Origin: Linum tenue
Taxonomy: Eukaryota; Streptophyta; Magnoliopsida; Malpighiales; Linaceae
NCBI GenBank assembly: GCA_946122785.1
Contig: CAMGYJ010000004.1
Span: 60,024,679-60,088,678 of the forward strand
Length of the DNA stretch: 64,000 bases
Direction of reading: 5' to 3'
A model generated the notes under the pieces. It searched no databases, was not told the origin of the DNA, and saw only the letters and a program-made list of their open reading frames with translations. The translations under genes were made by a program, and so were the position numbers. Of the stretch, positions 10,911 through 23,467 are shown one piece after another (within the stretch, counting starts at the first letter, position 1; every line of letters starts with the position of its first letter).

Positions 10911-11599
10911 GGGGGAAATTTACTACTTAAAACGAAAGAGATATAGCCCGTTAATATTAATTGGGTAAAAAGTTAGAAGCTTTCCATAGATGGTAAGTGA
11001 GATGTTATGCAAGATTACTCACTATAAGATTATTGGTCGGATCCTCTCTTGAGAAAGAGCCTGAATATTTTTCGTTTTGTTTCGATTAGGGAATTCATAA
11101 GAGGAAGTGGCAAGATTTCCCTTTTTCCTTTAACATTGCCACGAGTTATAATGTTTTATAATTTTTTATGCGTCATATTCCGACATTACTCCAGAATGGT
11201 ACGATATTTTATGATATATTGTTTTGAGGTCTCGAACATGGTATTCTCGGTCTAATCGGATGATAGAGATAGTTTCGAAAATATTGTAATTTACACGACC
11301 AAAACCTAATTAAAATATATTATATCTAAATATTGATTTCGTCTAATTTGAATGGACTCAGTGCTTACCCATACTAACTATCAATCATCATCGTTACATG
11401 TCTTATATAGGAAAGGAGAGAGGTTACGGTGATTACTTAATATTAGTAATCACGGTGGCTACTAAGGATAGAAATGGTATTTTGCTTCCCTTATAACCAT
11501 AACTACCATATTAATTACGTGGATGATTGGGGAGATATAATTTCAGAAAGTGATTATTAGGCAATTAAACTACCGTAGGGTTCTGGGAGACCAAGATAG

Positions 11600-11890
11600 A
11601 AGGAGACAATATCATTCCATAAATTTAAATTGAACAATACCATTGCATATATTACAATGAACACTACCATTCCATGCGATAGATCACTACTAATGCATGT
11701 TAGCCTTAACAAAATCTTACACACATACCATTGCCAGATAACAAAAACATAGTGCAACTCATCTTGATCACTACCATTGCAAGATAAAATAACATACAAA
11801 TCCACCAAAAGATCATTACCATTGAAAGATCACTGGCAATGTGCGCAGATAACTACAAAAATTGTAGATCACTACCATTGCATACAAAGG
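11600..11890 (+). repeat. Degenerate ACCATTGCA/GATCACTACC motif array
   Basis: Variants of ACCATTGCAAGATCACTAC recur about every 40-60 bp (near 11640, 11670, 11730, 11775, 11815, 11870). They look like subterminal repeats of a transposon. Confidence 0.5.
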
Positions 11891-11966
11891 TCGCTTTTTG
11901 GTTTTGCCTTCCGCCTCTGCTCTGCTTCTCGCTCTTGTTAACTTCTATATATATATATATATATAT

Positions 11967-12379
11967 GGTGGCTACTTCGGCGCACTCACTTTTTTGGGTG
12001 CACTCAGTGCACCCACTTTAAAAGTGTCCATATTACATCAAATTTTGAACTTTAATTAGTACTCTCAATCTAATATGATGATATGACATAGAATCATAAC
12101 AAATCAATCTATTACCCTAACCCCTTAACCTTCAATTTTGAATCCCAATCCAAAATCCCAAATTTTAAACCTAATCCCTAACCCTAAATCCCTAAATCCT
12201 AAATCCTTCAAATTAAAGTAAATTTTGAATGAATTTTTTTCAAATTCATGTGCTTCTTGTTCATAATATCATAAGCAACAATTGATACCGTTTTGACATG
12301 AATCACATGCTCAGAATGACAATTATGAGGCGTGTGCACTGAGTGCACCCAAAAAAGTGGGTGCACTGAATACGCCACC
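11967..12379. mobile_element. Micron-like MITE 1 inserted in a (TA)n microsatellite
   Basis: The left end GGTGGCTACTTCGGCGCACT and the complement of the right end (GGTGGCGTATTCAGTGCACC) form a terminal inverted repeat. It continues into perfect inner blocks such as GGGTGCACTCAGTGCACC. The element is flanked by TA runs at 11946-11966 and 12380-12399. The Micron family, described in rice, inserts exactly in (TA)n. No coding capacity is seen. Confidence 0.7.
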
Positions 12380-12399
12380 ATATATATATATATATATAT

Positions 12400-12693
12400 G
12401 GTGATGACTGGTGTACGTTAGGCGTATACTATACGTCAGGTGATCTAGCCGTTAGATGTGGTTAGATGAGCTCCGGCCGATCTCAACGGTCAATTTTTGT
12501 TTTTCATTAAATCAAACTTCGGGTTAGGGTTTAGAAAATCGGTGCCTGGGGTTTATCCATTAGAGGTTAGGGTATAGTATCATACCCCAAACTCGATTTA
12601 ATTCATGGTCTAGATAAAGATATCTCACTAATAGTACCTGACGTATAGTATACGCCTGACGTATAGTATACGCCTGACGTACGCCAATCTGAC

Positions 12694-12695
<2 letters not shown>
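12400..12695. mobile_element. Micron-like MITE 2, directly after MITE 1
   Basis: The left end GGTGATGACTGGTGTACG and the complement of the right end (GGGTCAGATTGGCGTACG) are followed by an identical GGCGTATACTATACGTCAGG, giving about 41 bp of inverted repeat. The right side carries that inner unit twice (12643-12680). It is flanked by the shared TA run 12380-12399 and by 12696-12738. Confidence 0.7.

Positions 12696-12738
<43 letters not shown>
12696..12738. repeat. (TA)n microsatellite
   Basis: An uninterrupted TA run of about 43 bases borders MITE 2. Together with the runs at 11946-11966 and 12380-12399 it suggests one ancestral TA tract split by two insertions. Confidence 0.9.
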
Positions 12739-12741
<3 letters not shown>

Positions 12742-13228
12742 CATGGTGCGCTCTCTGTCCGTCCCTCTCTATCTCTTTCTACTTGAGGCAATGACGATGA
12801 TCTAAATTGATTTTCTCTCTTCCGCGAGCTTCCGGTTCGGGATTGACAGATCCTCCTGTTTTGCGGCTGGGGCGACAGGGGATGGTCAGGTTTATGGGAG
12901 GTCGAGGCTGGTGCGTCGGGGCTGGTGGGTGTGCGTCGGGGTTGGCGGAGGCGGTTGGCGGAACTAGTGCGCCGGGAGTGACGGAGGCGGTCAGCGGGGC
13001 TTGCGGCTGCGACAGGTTTGGCAGGAGGGAGGGGACTGGGGAGGGTAGAATTAAGGTTTGGTAGATTATATAGAATAATCGAGTGTGGTTTCTTTTTTGT
13101 TTCCAAAATTACACTGGAGCAATCTTAACCGTGAGATTTAAAAAAGAAGAAAAGATTAAAAATGAACGGCGGTTACTATTGTAGCCACGGTGACTACTAA
13201 AATTCTAATTATCACCCTAACGCATTCC

Positions 13229-13620
13229 TTTAGGAAACCATGATAAAGGATTGATTCCCTGTCCATTGAGATATGCCAACCTTACCACATAGAATTGACT
13301 CATAAAGAAATCATCAATCAAAGCAGTATCGATCATGAGAGAACTTAAAAGCTAAATTACAACTCGCCAGCTAAACAATGCTCTATGTATGCACCAAATT
13401 AAACTCTGATCAATGATAATTAATAATATAAAAAAACTGATGATAAGTCGGCATAATTAATTTCAACATCAAATTTGCAAAACGAAAAAACAAGTTTCAC
13501 TTGCCAAATGCCAACCGGAGTTTCTTCTGTCTGTTTCACTGATTGATCTCTTTCATTCATCCCCACGTCCCAAATGTCTCCTCCTTCCTTCCCTCTCCAC
13601 CGAAGAAGAAACACACACTG
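13229..13620 (+). repeat. Second copy of the WDL gene's upstream region
   Basis: Parallel to 18338-18830 in the same order and orientation. Shared phrases include TAGGAAACC, ATCATGAGAGAACTTAAAAG, ACAAGTTTCACTT, CAACCGGAGTTTCTTCTGTC, TTTCATT and ATCCCCACGTCC. The two copies differ by indels and substitutions. Copy 1 stops resembling copy 2 near 13620, just before the transcribed part of the gene would begin. It is a duplicated promoter segment without its gene. Confidence 0.75.
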
Positions 13621-14899
13621 TGGGCCCATCCAGATCTGACGGCCGGCATCGTATCTCCGGCAGCCGCTAGCCGATCCTGAGCGCACGTTTTGTGACAGCT
13701 CAGATGCAGTTGTCGTGGGGAGCGGCTGTCACGTGGCCAATCATGCCGGTTGGTCACGCCACGTAGGATTTCGCGGGAACACGCCCACCTGTAATGCAAG
13801 GCAAATGGGCCCCAGCTCGCCAGCAAGGCCCCAACCCACCACGTTGTCAAACAGTGCCAAGTTGCGTTTATGTCTTCCTTCAATCATTGGCATATATGAA
13901 GATTTTTTTTTGGGTTCGAAGACGTGTGAAAAGAATTTGTTTGAAACTCGGACTTATTAAGTAAGAAGTTGAGATTGAGTTGAGATTTGTTCAGTTCGTT
14001 CGTGAGGTTTGCGAGTTAGCTTGATTCAATGGTTTGTTGAGGTAAATTTATTAGTTGGCTCGACATTTGTGTTAGAGAGACACTCCGACTGGACTCTTAC
14101 TGCTAAATTTGATTTTATAGCTTATGAGCTTGCTTATTAATAGTTCATAGGTTTACTAGAGTATATATTTCACAATATATGATGGTTTAACACTTTGAAT
14201 GTGTGATAAAAATATGCATCATTCATAATTTGAAATAAAAATGATTTATCGTAACTTTTTTGGATAATAATTACTGTTAAATATCATGATATGGATTAGT
14301 TAGAATTTATAAACTAAATAGGATAGTTAGTAATGAAAAATTTACTATGATCATTTTTTACTTTCATTATATTTATTTTATGGTTAAATCAAAAATTGTA
14401 TTTGAAGCCAAGGGAGGTGCAACTCTACTTTCATTATATTAATAACATGCATGTCATTTATTCATAGAATTATATTAGAGGTTCAACTATTTAGAATTAA
14501 GCGAACTCGAGCTACACTCGAATAGATCGAGCTTGTGAGCTCATTAATGAGCCAAGATTGAGCCAAAATTAGTGTATAATCACCATTGAAAATAAGAAGA
14601 GTCTTCGAACTCTAATCTAAATCAAAATTGACTAAGTTGAACCACCTACATACTAAATTAAATGCTTTGGTAGAGAATTTCAAGTTCTTCAAAATTTTAG
14701 AAGAGTTGATTTTGAGCATAGTGAAGTTGAAAGACAATATTTTTTTTCCAGGGTTATTAGTAGGTTGAATTTGCTAGTTCTTAATACACTTGTATATGTA
14801 AGAGGCTGAATGAAATTCGACGAAATATATATATATTTCTCTACATCATAAAAGATTGTAAATAGATTTAGTTAGTTCGTACTAATATTTATGTTATAG
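13621..14899. other. GC-rich patch then AT-rich intergenic DNA
   Basis: 13621-13860 is GC-rich and includes GTCACGTGGCCAATCATG, with a CACGTG G-box-type core next to a CCAAT word. It looks promoter-like but no gene follows. 13900-14899 is AT-rich with nothing recognised. Confidence 0.4.
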
Positions 14900-14907
14900 T
14901 CATTCAT

Positions 14908-15372
14908 TAGTGATGGCAATGAGGCGGGGCGGGTACCTCAATTCTCATGCCCCGCCCCACGCTACTACGAGTCGGGGCGGGTAAAACCTGCGCGGGTACG
15001 GGGCGGGACGGGTCGACCCACTTTTACATGTTGTTAAAAAAAATACAAATAAATTTTACTTTTTACAATAAAACGTAGGGAAAAACACTTTAAGAATGAA
15101 AAATATTGATAATAGAATGGATAATTGAGTCTAACAAGTTGAAAAATCGACTCTAACTAGTTGAAGAAAAGTCAAAATAGGAGAAATATGTATAGATATT
15201 GTAAGAAATTGAGATAAAATGAGTCTAGAACGGGGCAGGGCGGGACGGGGCAGGACGGGTCGGAAGTAGATACCCATGCCCCGCCCCACGCTACTGTGGG
15301 TCGGGTAATACCCGCCCCATCGCAGGCCAGGTCGAGTAATACCCGCAAGACGGGTTGAAATTGCCATCACTA
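14908..15372. mobile_element. hAT-type MITE with 8-bp target duplication
   Basis: The ends TAGTGATGGCAAT and ATTGCCATCACTA are inverted repeats, bounded by a perfect direct 8-bp duplication TCATTCAT (14900-14907 and 15373-15380). Both subterminal regions are strongly GC-rich (GGGGCGGGAC, CCCGCCCC) around an AT-rich core. Related copies occur at 32661-33287 and 31095-31201. Confidence 0.88.
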
Positions 15373-15380
15373 TCATTCAT

Positions 15381-18337
15381 GCTCTCGGTTGGATTCACTC
15401 TATGATTAATTTATTATCATATACACATGCATGGAATAAGAATGAGAATCATAGAGTGAGAAAAAAGTAATTAAGGAACATTGCCATGTATGGTAATGGT
15501 ATGGGAATATGGGATAAGGGGATGGACATTGGACAGAAATTGAATTGAAAGTGCATTTTTTTTTGTACAATAAAATTAAATTATGAACAGAGGGAATCCG
15601 ATGCGATATAATTAATCTAATAATGTATTTGTGTCTTTTTCATAGTATAAATATTTAATACACTTAAAACAAAAAATGAGATTTACTGTAGAGGTAAAAT
15701 ACTTTCATGCTACTTGTCACGGAGAAGGATCGGGCATTCGACAATGCAAGAAAACAAAGATCAACAAGAAAGTAAAAGATACACAATTTTGCATGGTTTA
15801 CTAATACGTGTGTTAGCTAGTCACGGGTGGGAGAGAGCTAGCTTCACTATACCTGAGGAGATGCATATTACATAGGAGTATGAGAAGTATATGTACATAA
15901 TACTTCTCTAATAGCCTAACTCTAATCCAATCTGATAAAGGATAAAGTTACAGACTAGACCAAGAACAGAACAGACCCTGTGACATCCAATCGACAACAA
16001 GTGATCTTATTCAAATCATATCAACATTACCTCAAAATGGTGAGTTATTCTACCAAAAGAATGATGAATTCAATCTCTTGCATAAACATAAAAATGAATT
16101 TATTATTTTCTTACAAAAACTTACACATGTCCCGTATTTTTATCTAAACTTGCATGTGACGAGAGACAAAATCGTACGCAATTTTCAATTTTACGATGAG
16201 ATCAACCTAAAGTCATGATTAATCTTGTATGTTATCAAAGAACAACTACATGTGTAAAGTAAGATCGATGTAAACTCTCGCCGGCAGACATCTTCCCATC
16301 TCAGTCCATTTCCATTATGTTGTTGACAAATGACAATGCATGGTTTTATTTGTTTTGTATGGGTAAATGAAGGATCATGTCATCAAAGTAGTCTTTTAGT
16401 GCAAGAAGGGTATTTACCCCAATAATTTAGTATGTAAGCTGAACAATACATGTTTTGTGTGATAACTTGCAGTAAAATAGTTACATACTTTCATAAGCAA
16501 TAAACACCTTGATAATCTACCTAAAGGTTAAAGAATATCAAAAATATTTTTATACAAAAGTACTATGCCTAGTATAGATTTCTAAAATGGCAACTCACTT
16601 GAAAATATTAATCAATTATAAGTTCTAGATAGTTCATTTTTTTCCAAATGCTCAATATTAGTAAAACCTATCATAAAACAAATTAACATAGGCATTTTTT
16701 TGTGCAAAAATATTAAAATCATATTTGAAACAAAGAAGATATGAGCCATTTGAGATTGACGGGAAGGGGAAAAAATGAAGAAGAGAGTGTAACATGTGGA
16801 ACATTTTGGTTGATTGGAAAGTTGATTTAATTTATTATTTTGAATTTTAATTAAATTATGAAAAGCTTAAATTGCGCCTTGTTGATCACTCTCGTAGCCG
16901 TGTTGTGAAAACTAAATCGAGCTGGTTGGTCTAATCGATAAAATTGGTAACCCACTGCCAAATATCAGCTCGAGCAATTAACCGCTTGAACAGGGCGAAT
17001 CGGGCTACCGATTCAGACACCTGCCGCAATTTCTATTAGGAGATGAGTTAAATAAAATGTCACCGCTTAGATTTAAACCCAAGTCCCCTCAGAGAGAAAA
17101 CAAATACTTTTCCAGATACTTGACCACTATTTTGTGTTATTGTGCATACAACTTCAAACATTATTGATAAAGATGCAAATGTAATCAGCTCAATGTGCTT
17201 CCTATTCTAAAAAATGACCAAATCATAGTTAATATTGAAAATTTTTGGAGCGACATATTGTCAATTAAACCAATTTTTTTTTTATATTGGAGACATTAAT
17301 GTTTGGAATTTGGACTTTAGGACTTTATACTCGTGCTTGTTTAAAGGTAATGTATTATATTTCAAAATTATGATGTAGTGTATTATTATGTATTCTATTT
17401 ATAATATTCTTGTTTATGAGCTATCGATTCGTCAGCAGTTTGATATCGAGTAAACAAGTAAAGTGTGGACTCTTAGCTACACCAGTTCATACTCTGATTT
17501 GGTTATGGTAGCATTGGTTCGCAGTATTGATCAAGTTCTTAATACTAAAATTACAAAAAAATAAAGAAATTAGGCCACTTTCATCTCATAACAAGTTAAT
17601 TTACGTTATTTATTAAGTCCATTTCAAAATTTCCTTTAGTTCTTAAATAAGATCATTAAAGTTCTTAAAAGTCGCCCAAAACATTAATAGTTACGGCTAA
17701 CTACCAATTTTCATTAAGGTTGCCAAACCGATTTAAATTTTTATGTCAGTGAAGGAAGCGGTACGGTCCAATGGGTACAATCGGTTTATGCAGATTTTAA
17801 CATAATATGTGGGGAAACTAGAAATTAATTAGCATCAAAAGAATTATGCATGTATATATAAATTTTTTTAAAGAAAAATTACCTACAAATTATATCCGTA
17901 TAAAAATGAAATGACAAACGCTCATATTTTAGTACAACATATAATGTCAATATCCAAACATTTGTACTTGGATCCAACAAATAACATCAATATCTAAACA
18001 TTCATACTTGAATCCAACAAATAACATAAACATTCAAATGTTCTCACTTAGAATTTAATGTTTAAATATCAAACTAAGCAATGAACATCCTTACATATAA
18101 AAACCAATTCCATTTTTTGTTTCCATTAAACAGTCACAAAATGGCGACATTGTTTCTAGGTGTCGATAATCGATCATTCTGATAAGATCGATTTTACTAT
18201 TTTGATCACTTTGATTGACCGTTCATACTACGAGGGCTTCCAACCAATTTGATGATCGGTACCTATCGAACCGACCAAACCAAACTAGTTTTTCTTTTCA
18301 CAACCATGGTTGTCATTGGTACGTGTCTTGTCTTGTT
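15381..18337. other. AT-rich intergenic DNA, no gene recognised
   Basis: Three kilobases without a credible coding frame. 15700-16030 and 16870-17110 have the less AT-rich texture of old retroelement LTR sequence, but I found no paired LTR, primer-binding site or domain. Confidence 0.5.
17946..18050 (+). repeat. Short tandem array of about 41-bp units
   Basis: The phrase TCCAACAAATAACAT with AATATC(C/T)AAACATT recurs two to three times between 17946 and 18050. The complement of 44770-44840 contains a related phrase, so it may be part of a dispersed repeat. Confidence 0.5.
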
Positions 18338-18839
18338 TAGGAAACCGGGATCAATTGTGTAGTGGCATAGGATTTACTTCCTCACTTTTGAGATATGTCA
18401 ATCTTACCATAAAATGATTTTTTTTTTTTCTTTTGATAACACCATATAATTTGATTTATAAAGAAGTTATCAAAAAATTTGATTTATAAAGAAAACATCA
18501 AAGCATTATTAATCATGAGAGAACTTAAAAGCTAAGTTGCAACTTGCGAGCTAATTAAATAATGCTCTCTTTGGTAACAATATCAACATGTATGCACTAA
18601 TTAAAAGATTAATTAAATTTTGATAAAATGATAATTGAAAAATGATGAATAGTCAACATAACTCAACATCAAAATTGAAAAGGATAAACAAGTTTCACTT
18701 ACCAACCGGAGTTTCTTCTGTCTGATTCGCTGATTGATTTCTTTCATTGATCCCCACGTCCTAAATTTCCCTTCCCTCTCTCCACCATTACCATCACAGC
18801 CAGCTTTGTTTGTTTCTATCCAAAAAAGAAACAAAGGGG
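18338..18839 (+). promoter_or_regulatory. Upstream region of the WDL gene (duplicated at 13229-13620)
   Basis: This segment immediately precedes the probable 5' UTR of the WDL gene and is the proximal member of the duplicated pair. It has pyrimidine-rich stretches toward 18780. No TATA box could be assigned with confidence. Confidence 0.5.
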
Positions 18840-20689
18840 GATACTGTCAATAACTGTAATCCTTCTTCTCTGTTTGGTTATTAGCCGATTCAGGGTTTCT
18901 TCTGTATAATTACAGCTGCGCCTCTACCCTTTATACGGTTTCTTTCAGAGTTTATCCCCAAAAATCTGGGCTCTCTTCTCTTGTCTCTGTCAACGGTTGA
19001 AACTTCTTTCGTCACCGGCACCACAAACTTCTCTTCCCCTGTCCTAGGTATGCTTTCTACTTCACTGCCACTGCTTTCTTCATGTTTGTGATGTCTGGCT
19101 TTCTTCTTGCAATTCTCCACTCCCTGTGATTGTCCTCTGTATTCCCCCCCACCTTGTTTATATTCTTCTTGAGTGGCTTGATTTGGGTATTTACTGCTGA
19201 AAAATTGTGCTGGATCTTCTGTTGGGTTTTGATTTGCTGGGTTCTTGAGTGGCAGTAAGTTTGAAAAGTTTGAGACTTGGATTGATTTCGCGTGCCCACT
19301 TCGTTCTGTACGAAACTGTTGCCAGAGTTGTTGCTGGGTTGCTCTGTTTGTGTGAGTATTGCGCTTTGTTTTGAGGTGGGTTTCTGATCTTCTGCATGAC
19401 ATGGTGTTTGATTGCTCAGAAAATGTGGAAAAATTAAGTTCCTTCACTCCGATCTAATGAATTCCCACTCACTCACAGCTTTCTGCCTCTATCTCTTATG
19501 TGTCTCCTCTCTCTCTCTCTGTCTGTCTTCCGTTCACTTTCTTCAGATCGAAGATAGGGTAGAGAGAAATAATCATTTGCGCCCTCGAATCGGCCGAATT
19601 CTTCTGTCCGGATTTCGAATTATCGTGTCTCAGAGGTTTTTTCGAATTTTCGGCTGCTGGCCTAAGATTTCCCCCCCTTACGCCTTCGATCATGTAATTA
19701 GTGAATTCTTCCATTGCTGTTTCAGACTTGGGCTGTGGATTGTGACTCTCTTCTGGCTGCTGATCGATCTTCCCATTCCTTGTTTCGCCTGTTCTACCGT
19801 TACCTGTTTAGAGTTTTGAGCTTATGAACCAGTTGACTAGGTGCTTCCCAACGGGAGAAAGCTAAGCGATGATTCATGTTTTGATGTTTTTGCTTTGATG
19901 ATAAGGCAATTGAAACTTTGTAATTAGAGCTTGCTTGATATTGGTGAGAACTTAGACAGCTAGTTTTTTATACGGACTGCTTAGTGGAGTTGATTAGAAT
20001 TTTAGTTAGAAACTGTGCTCTGTCCGTATCTACTTGAAGTGAACGGAAGCTCGTGTAGGGAATGCGTTTTAGGTATGTTGCCCTCCATGATGTAGATCAG
20101 TCATTGACTTCTCGAGATGATCGCTTCAATGCTTAAAATCACATGCACCTGTCAAGTGCAATGGCTGTGAGATAATGTTTTGAAATATGATGATTATACA
20201 TGGGTTGGTTATAGATTTCGTGCTCGTGGTTGTTGGATTGTAGTTGATCAGAGCGAATGGCTGTTATCTGTGAGTCTAGTATCCGGTTACTTGTTAAATG
20301 TGAAATGGGTATTTCATACCATATGGTTTAGGAGATTTAACCGCTCTCACTCACTATTAGACTATCTCTCAGTGCGTTTTGTGCTTCTCTTGCTCTGCTT
20401 TCCTGTTGATGATTTGAAACCTGAATCTTTTGTCCAACTGCTCAGCAATGCCAGATCTTGAGAGTTTCACATTGGATTTCTGTCTGAAAATTTCACCAAT
20501 TTCTATTCTCTATTTGGTTTATGGAAAACTGGTTTTCACTAGATCCCCCCTCTGCTTAGATTATGATTAGGACTTTCTTAATACTCTTTTGCTCAATGAA
20601 TAGTCCACAGCTTGTGGTATGCAACTTGTTGACAGTTTTTTCAGCATCGGTTCTGCAGTTTCGCTGTGCTCCCAGATCTTGGATAAGAG
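18840..20689 (+). promoter_or_regulatory. Probable 5' UTR with a long leader intron of the WDL gene
   Basis: The stretch is T-rich and stop-rich, as plant leader introns are. Candidate splice sites are CCTAG|GTATGC near 19048 and a pyrimidine tract ending CTCCCAG about 20 bases before the ATG at 20690. A long leader intron is common in this family, but transcript data would be needed to place it. Confidence 0.4.
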
Positions 20690-22998
20690 ATGGAGCCTGA
20701 GAACTCAGTTGAGTTGAGTGATGAAACAGCTCCTGAGGTAAGTGATGGAAAGGTGGAGGAGACCATTGCTTCCAATGATGGAGGTCCATCTGATGCAAAT
20801 GAAACTTCAAAGCCTTCTGCAGAAGCTGAAGGCACAAAGACTGAAGAAACCTCTGCAATTTCATCAGAAAGTAAACTCTCAAAACCCTTAAAGGTACAAT
20901 GTACCATCCCCATGGTCTTATTTTTTTGTTGGCTTGTTCCATTGAAACATGCTTGGCCAGTAAGGACTGACAATAGTTCACAATGATATATTGTTCAGGA
21001 GCATGGTACTTCAAAGGTTTCGGCTTCTTCAAAGAACAGCAAAGTAGCTGCTAAGGATAAAATCAACTCAAAAGTTGGTCCTGGTTCATCCTCGCGCAAA
21101 GAGAGGCCAGCTGGACTTACTCAGAGTTTATCATTTGCTGTTAGAGGAGTTCATGCTGATAAAATGAGGAGGAGCGTTGATGGACATACCCCTGCCAAAA
21201 CATACACTAAACCTTCCCCTAATGAAGGCACAAAATCTCGAATGAACTTCAGTAGATCAGTCACTTCGCTTCGCCCTTCTAATCAACCAAGCAGGCGTGC
21301 AACTACTAGTGGGGTGGCATCTAAGGAAGTGACTAGCAATGGTGTTAAAGTGCCTTCAAGGCAGAGTTCTTTTGCTACCAGACCTGTGAAATCAAGTTCT
21401 GTAAATGAAGCTGCCAAATCCCCTCCACCCGAGGTTCCTGAGTAAGCCATCTTGCCTTTGTCAACTGGTGGCACCATTGGTTTTATCTTTCATGTTTGTT
21501 GTTGCACATATTAATATTGGTTAGGTTAACGCAAAAAAAGAATATATAATTCTTTGGTTTCTGGAAATGTTGTTTTCAGGTCAGGTGATCAAATCGTGAA
21601 GCCAGTTGCCACATCATCGCCGATCAAAGAAGATGATGACACACATTCAAATGCTTCGTATTGCTCTTGTCCTAAGTGTCTTTTTTCCAAATTACCTTTT
21701 GCTCTCTGAGTGGGATAAGGGATAAATACAATGTTTTTATCTCTATTAGGGGTGCCACTAGTACTCGAAGGACTTCTGCCTCTGGGTTTTCCTCTAGATT
21801 GGAAGAACGTGCTGAAAAGAGGAGAGAGGTGATGATCCACCTTCTCTGCAGAGTTTTGAATTCCATTTGTTATTGCTGATAGTTTCTGCCAACAAAATGT
21901 GTGAAATACTAATTGTATGATTTGAATCCCTTCTCCTCATTAGTTCTTTTCGAAGTTGGAAGAGAAGATCCATGCTAAGGAAGCTGAAAAGAGCACTTTG
22001 CAAGAAAAAACCAAGGTAAGTTAATTCACTTTGCTTCCCCATATTATAGACTTTGTTCCTTCTGTCACCACTCACCAATATCACTAACAGTTGTTTTGCT
22101 TTGTGTAATTGGGAGAGTGATATTTGCAATAACATGAAAATGAGCAAATGATACTGTTTATCAACGACACTTTTGATGTAAAAGAATGTACTTCGAATAG
22201 GAAGGGTTTGAAAATGCACTTTACAAAGGGGGATCTCAGCTTCCCTTTCCACTTTTCTAGGCGCACTTAGCCACAAAAATGCCAAATGAACTGCATAAGG
22301 TGGTTAACTTTGACCCTTTCCCCCCTGCAGGAGAGCCAGGAAGCTGAAATCAAGCAACTGAGGAAGAGCTTAACATTTAGGGCCGCACCTATGCCAACAT
22401 TCTATAAGGAGCCGCCTTCCAAAGTTGAACTGAAGAAGGTATTCCCTCTTTGCTCCTTTAATCATCTGTTTTAGAATGTCCTTTTTTCCTTTCTGTTTTT
22501 GGGTTCTTATATAAACTCTTGCAGCTTCCAACGACACGCCCAAGATCACCGAAGCTTGGAAGAAACAAGAGTGTCAGCGCCACGATGAACAAATCGTCGG
22601 AAGGTGGCATCAGCTCATCCATTCGCAGCCTGGAGCCAAGCAACTCAACCAAGGAGAAACCTAAAACCAACGTTGTGAAAAATGCAGTTGCCTCGAAAAC
22701 ACAGGTCAAGAAACCTCAGCAGTCTAAAGTTCAGTCACAAAGAGTTGTTGCAGCTACTGATCATGGGAAGGCTACCAAGGCCAAACCCAAGTCCGCAGCA
22801 AGTGCAGGTGGAGAAAAGAGCCAGGCCCTGAAAGCTGCTGACGCGGAGAAAAAAGAAGAAACCCAGAATGATTCTGCTGTAGTGAGCCTTCACCCATCTG
22901 ATAATGCTGAGGAAAGCACTGGTCAGGTTGATGATGGGAGAGTGTCGAGTTCAGTGAACCCTGAGATAGTGCCACAGGAAGTGGTGGTTGGTGGATGA
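20690..22998 (+). CDS. WAVE-DAMPENED2-like / TPX2-family microtubule protein (485 aa)
   Basis: Seven coding exons with GT-AG borders: 20690-20893, 20999-21441, 21580-21657, 21750-21828, 21944-22015, 22331-22438, 22525-22998. They join in frame to 485 residues. The N-terminus is acidic and disordered ([20 protein letters not shown]). Residues ~69-267 are Ser/Lys/Arg-rich and basic. Residues ~269-328 hold the TPX2 C-terminal/KLEEK motif ([40 protein letters not shown]), which binds microtubules in plant WVD2/WDL proteins and affects cell and organ twisting and elongation. The tail after [13 protein letters not shown] is low-complexity and basic, ending acidic. There is no signal peptide, so the protein is cytosolic on cortical microtubules. 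The exon-by-exon layout of the TPX2 motif is typical of the family. The particular WDL paralogue cannot be told from sequence alone. Confidence 0.9.
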
Positions 22999-23459
22999 GA
23001 TTGAAGAAGATGATGGTTGCTGTAATTTGTATCTATAGAATTTGCATTCGGAGCTTCTTCTTTTTTTCTTCTTCTGGTTTTGGCGGGACAAAATGAATGG
23101 TTGATGTGAATAGTCTTTGTTTACTTCTTTTACATGTTGTTTGGGGGTCATGACATTGTTTTCTCTTTTGCGGATGAGTACTTTTTGAGAGCAAAGTAAT
23201 AGTTTTGTTTTCGCTGGAGGCTGTATTGATCATGTTGGGGAAAAAAAGGATTTCAGTTGTATTGCAAAAGTGTGATAAAAGCTGCAGAAGCACAACAATA
23301 CACTTCACTTTGTTTATTGGATGTTTCAGATAAAACGAGCTATGGAATTTTAAATGAATTTATTGATATTAAGGATTTCAAAGAGTCTATTTGCCAATCA
23401 TGGGATTTGCAGGTCAATGGGCAAACAATGAACTTTAGGACAAGTCAATAAGATTAACT
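22999..23459 (+). other. 3' UTR and flank of the WDL gene
   Basis: T-rich 3' flank following the TGA at 22996-22998. No further coding frame is recognised before the hAT MITE. Confidence 0.5.
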
Positions 23460-23467
23460 CTAACCCA

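Larger units (their letters stand above)
11424..13215. mobile_element. Possible Mutator-like element hosting nested MITEs
   Basis: The left end (GGTTACGGTGATTAC, later AATCACGGTGGCTAC) and the complement of the right end (GTTAGGGTGATAATTAG, later AGTCACCGTGGCTAC) form an imperfect inverted repeat of about 40 bp. Inside are a tandem-motif region, two Micron-like MITEs and a GC-rich segment (12740-13107). No clean target duplication was found, so the boundaries are inferred. Confidence 0.4.

Noticed and set aside
12741..13106. 121-codon Pro/Ser/Arg-rich minus-strand frame
   Set aside because: Low complexity, GC-rich, inside a probable transposon, no recognisable domain.
20180..20461. 93-codon frame upstream of the WDL start
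   Set aside because: Lies in the T-rich leader region, no homology, not in frame with the gene. Best explained as intron or leader.
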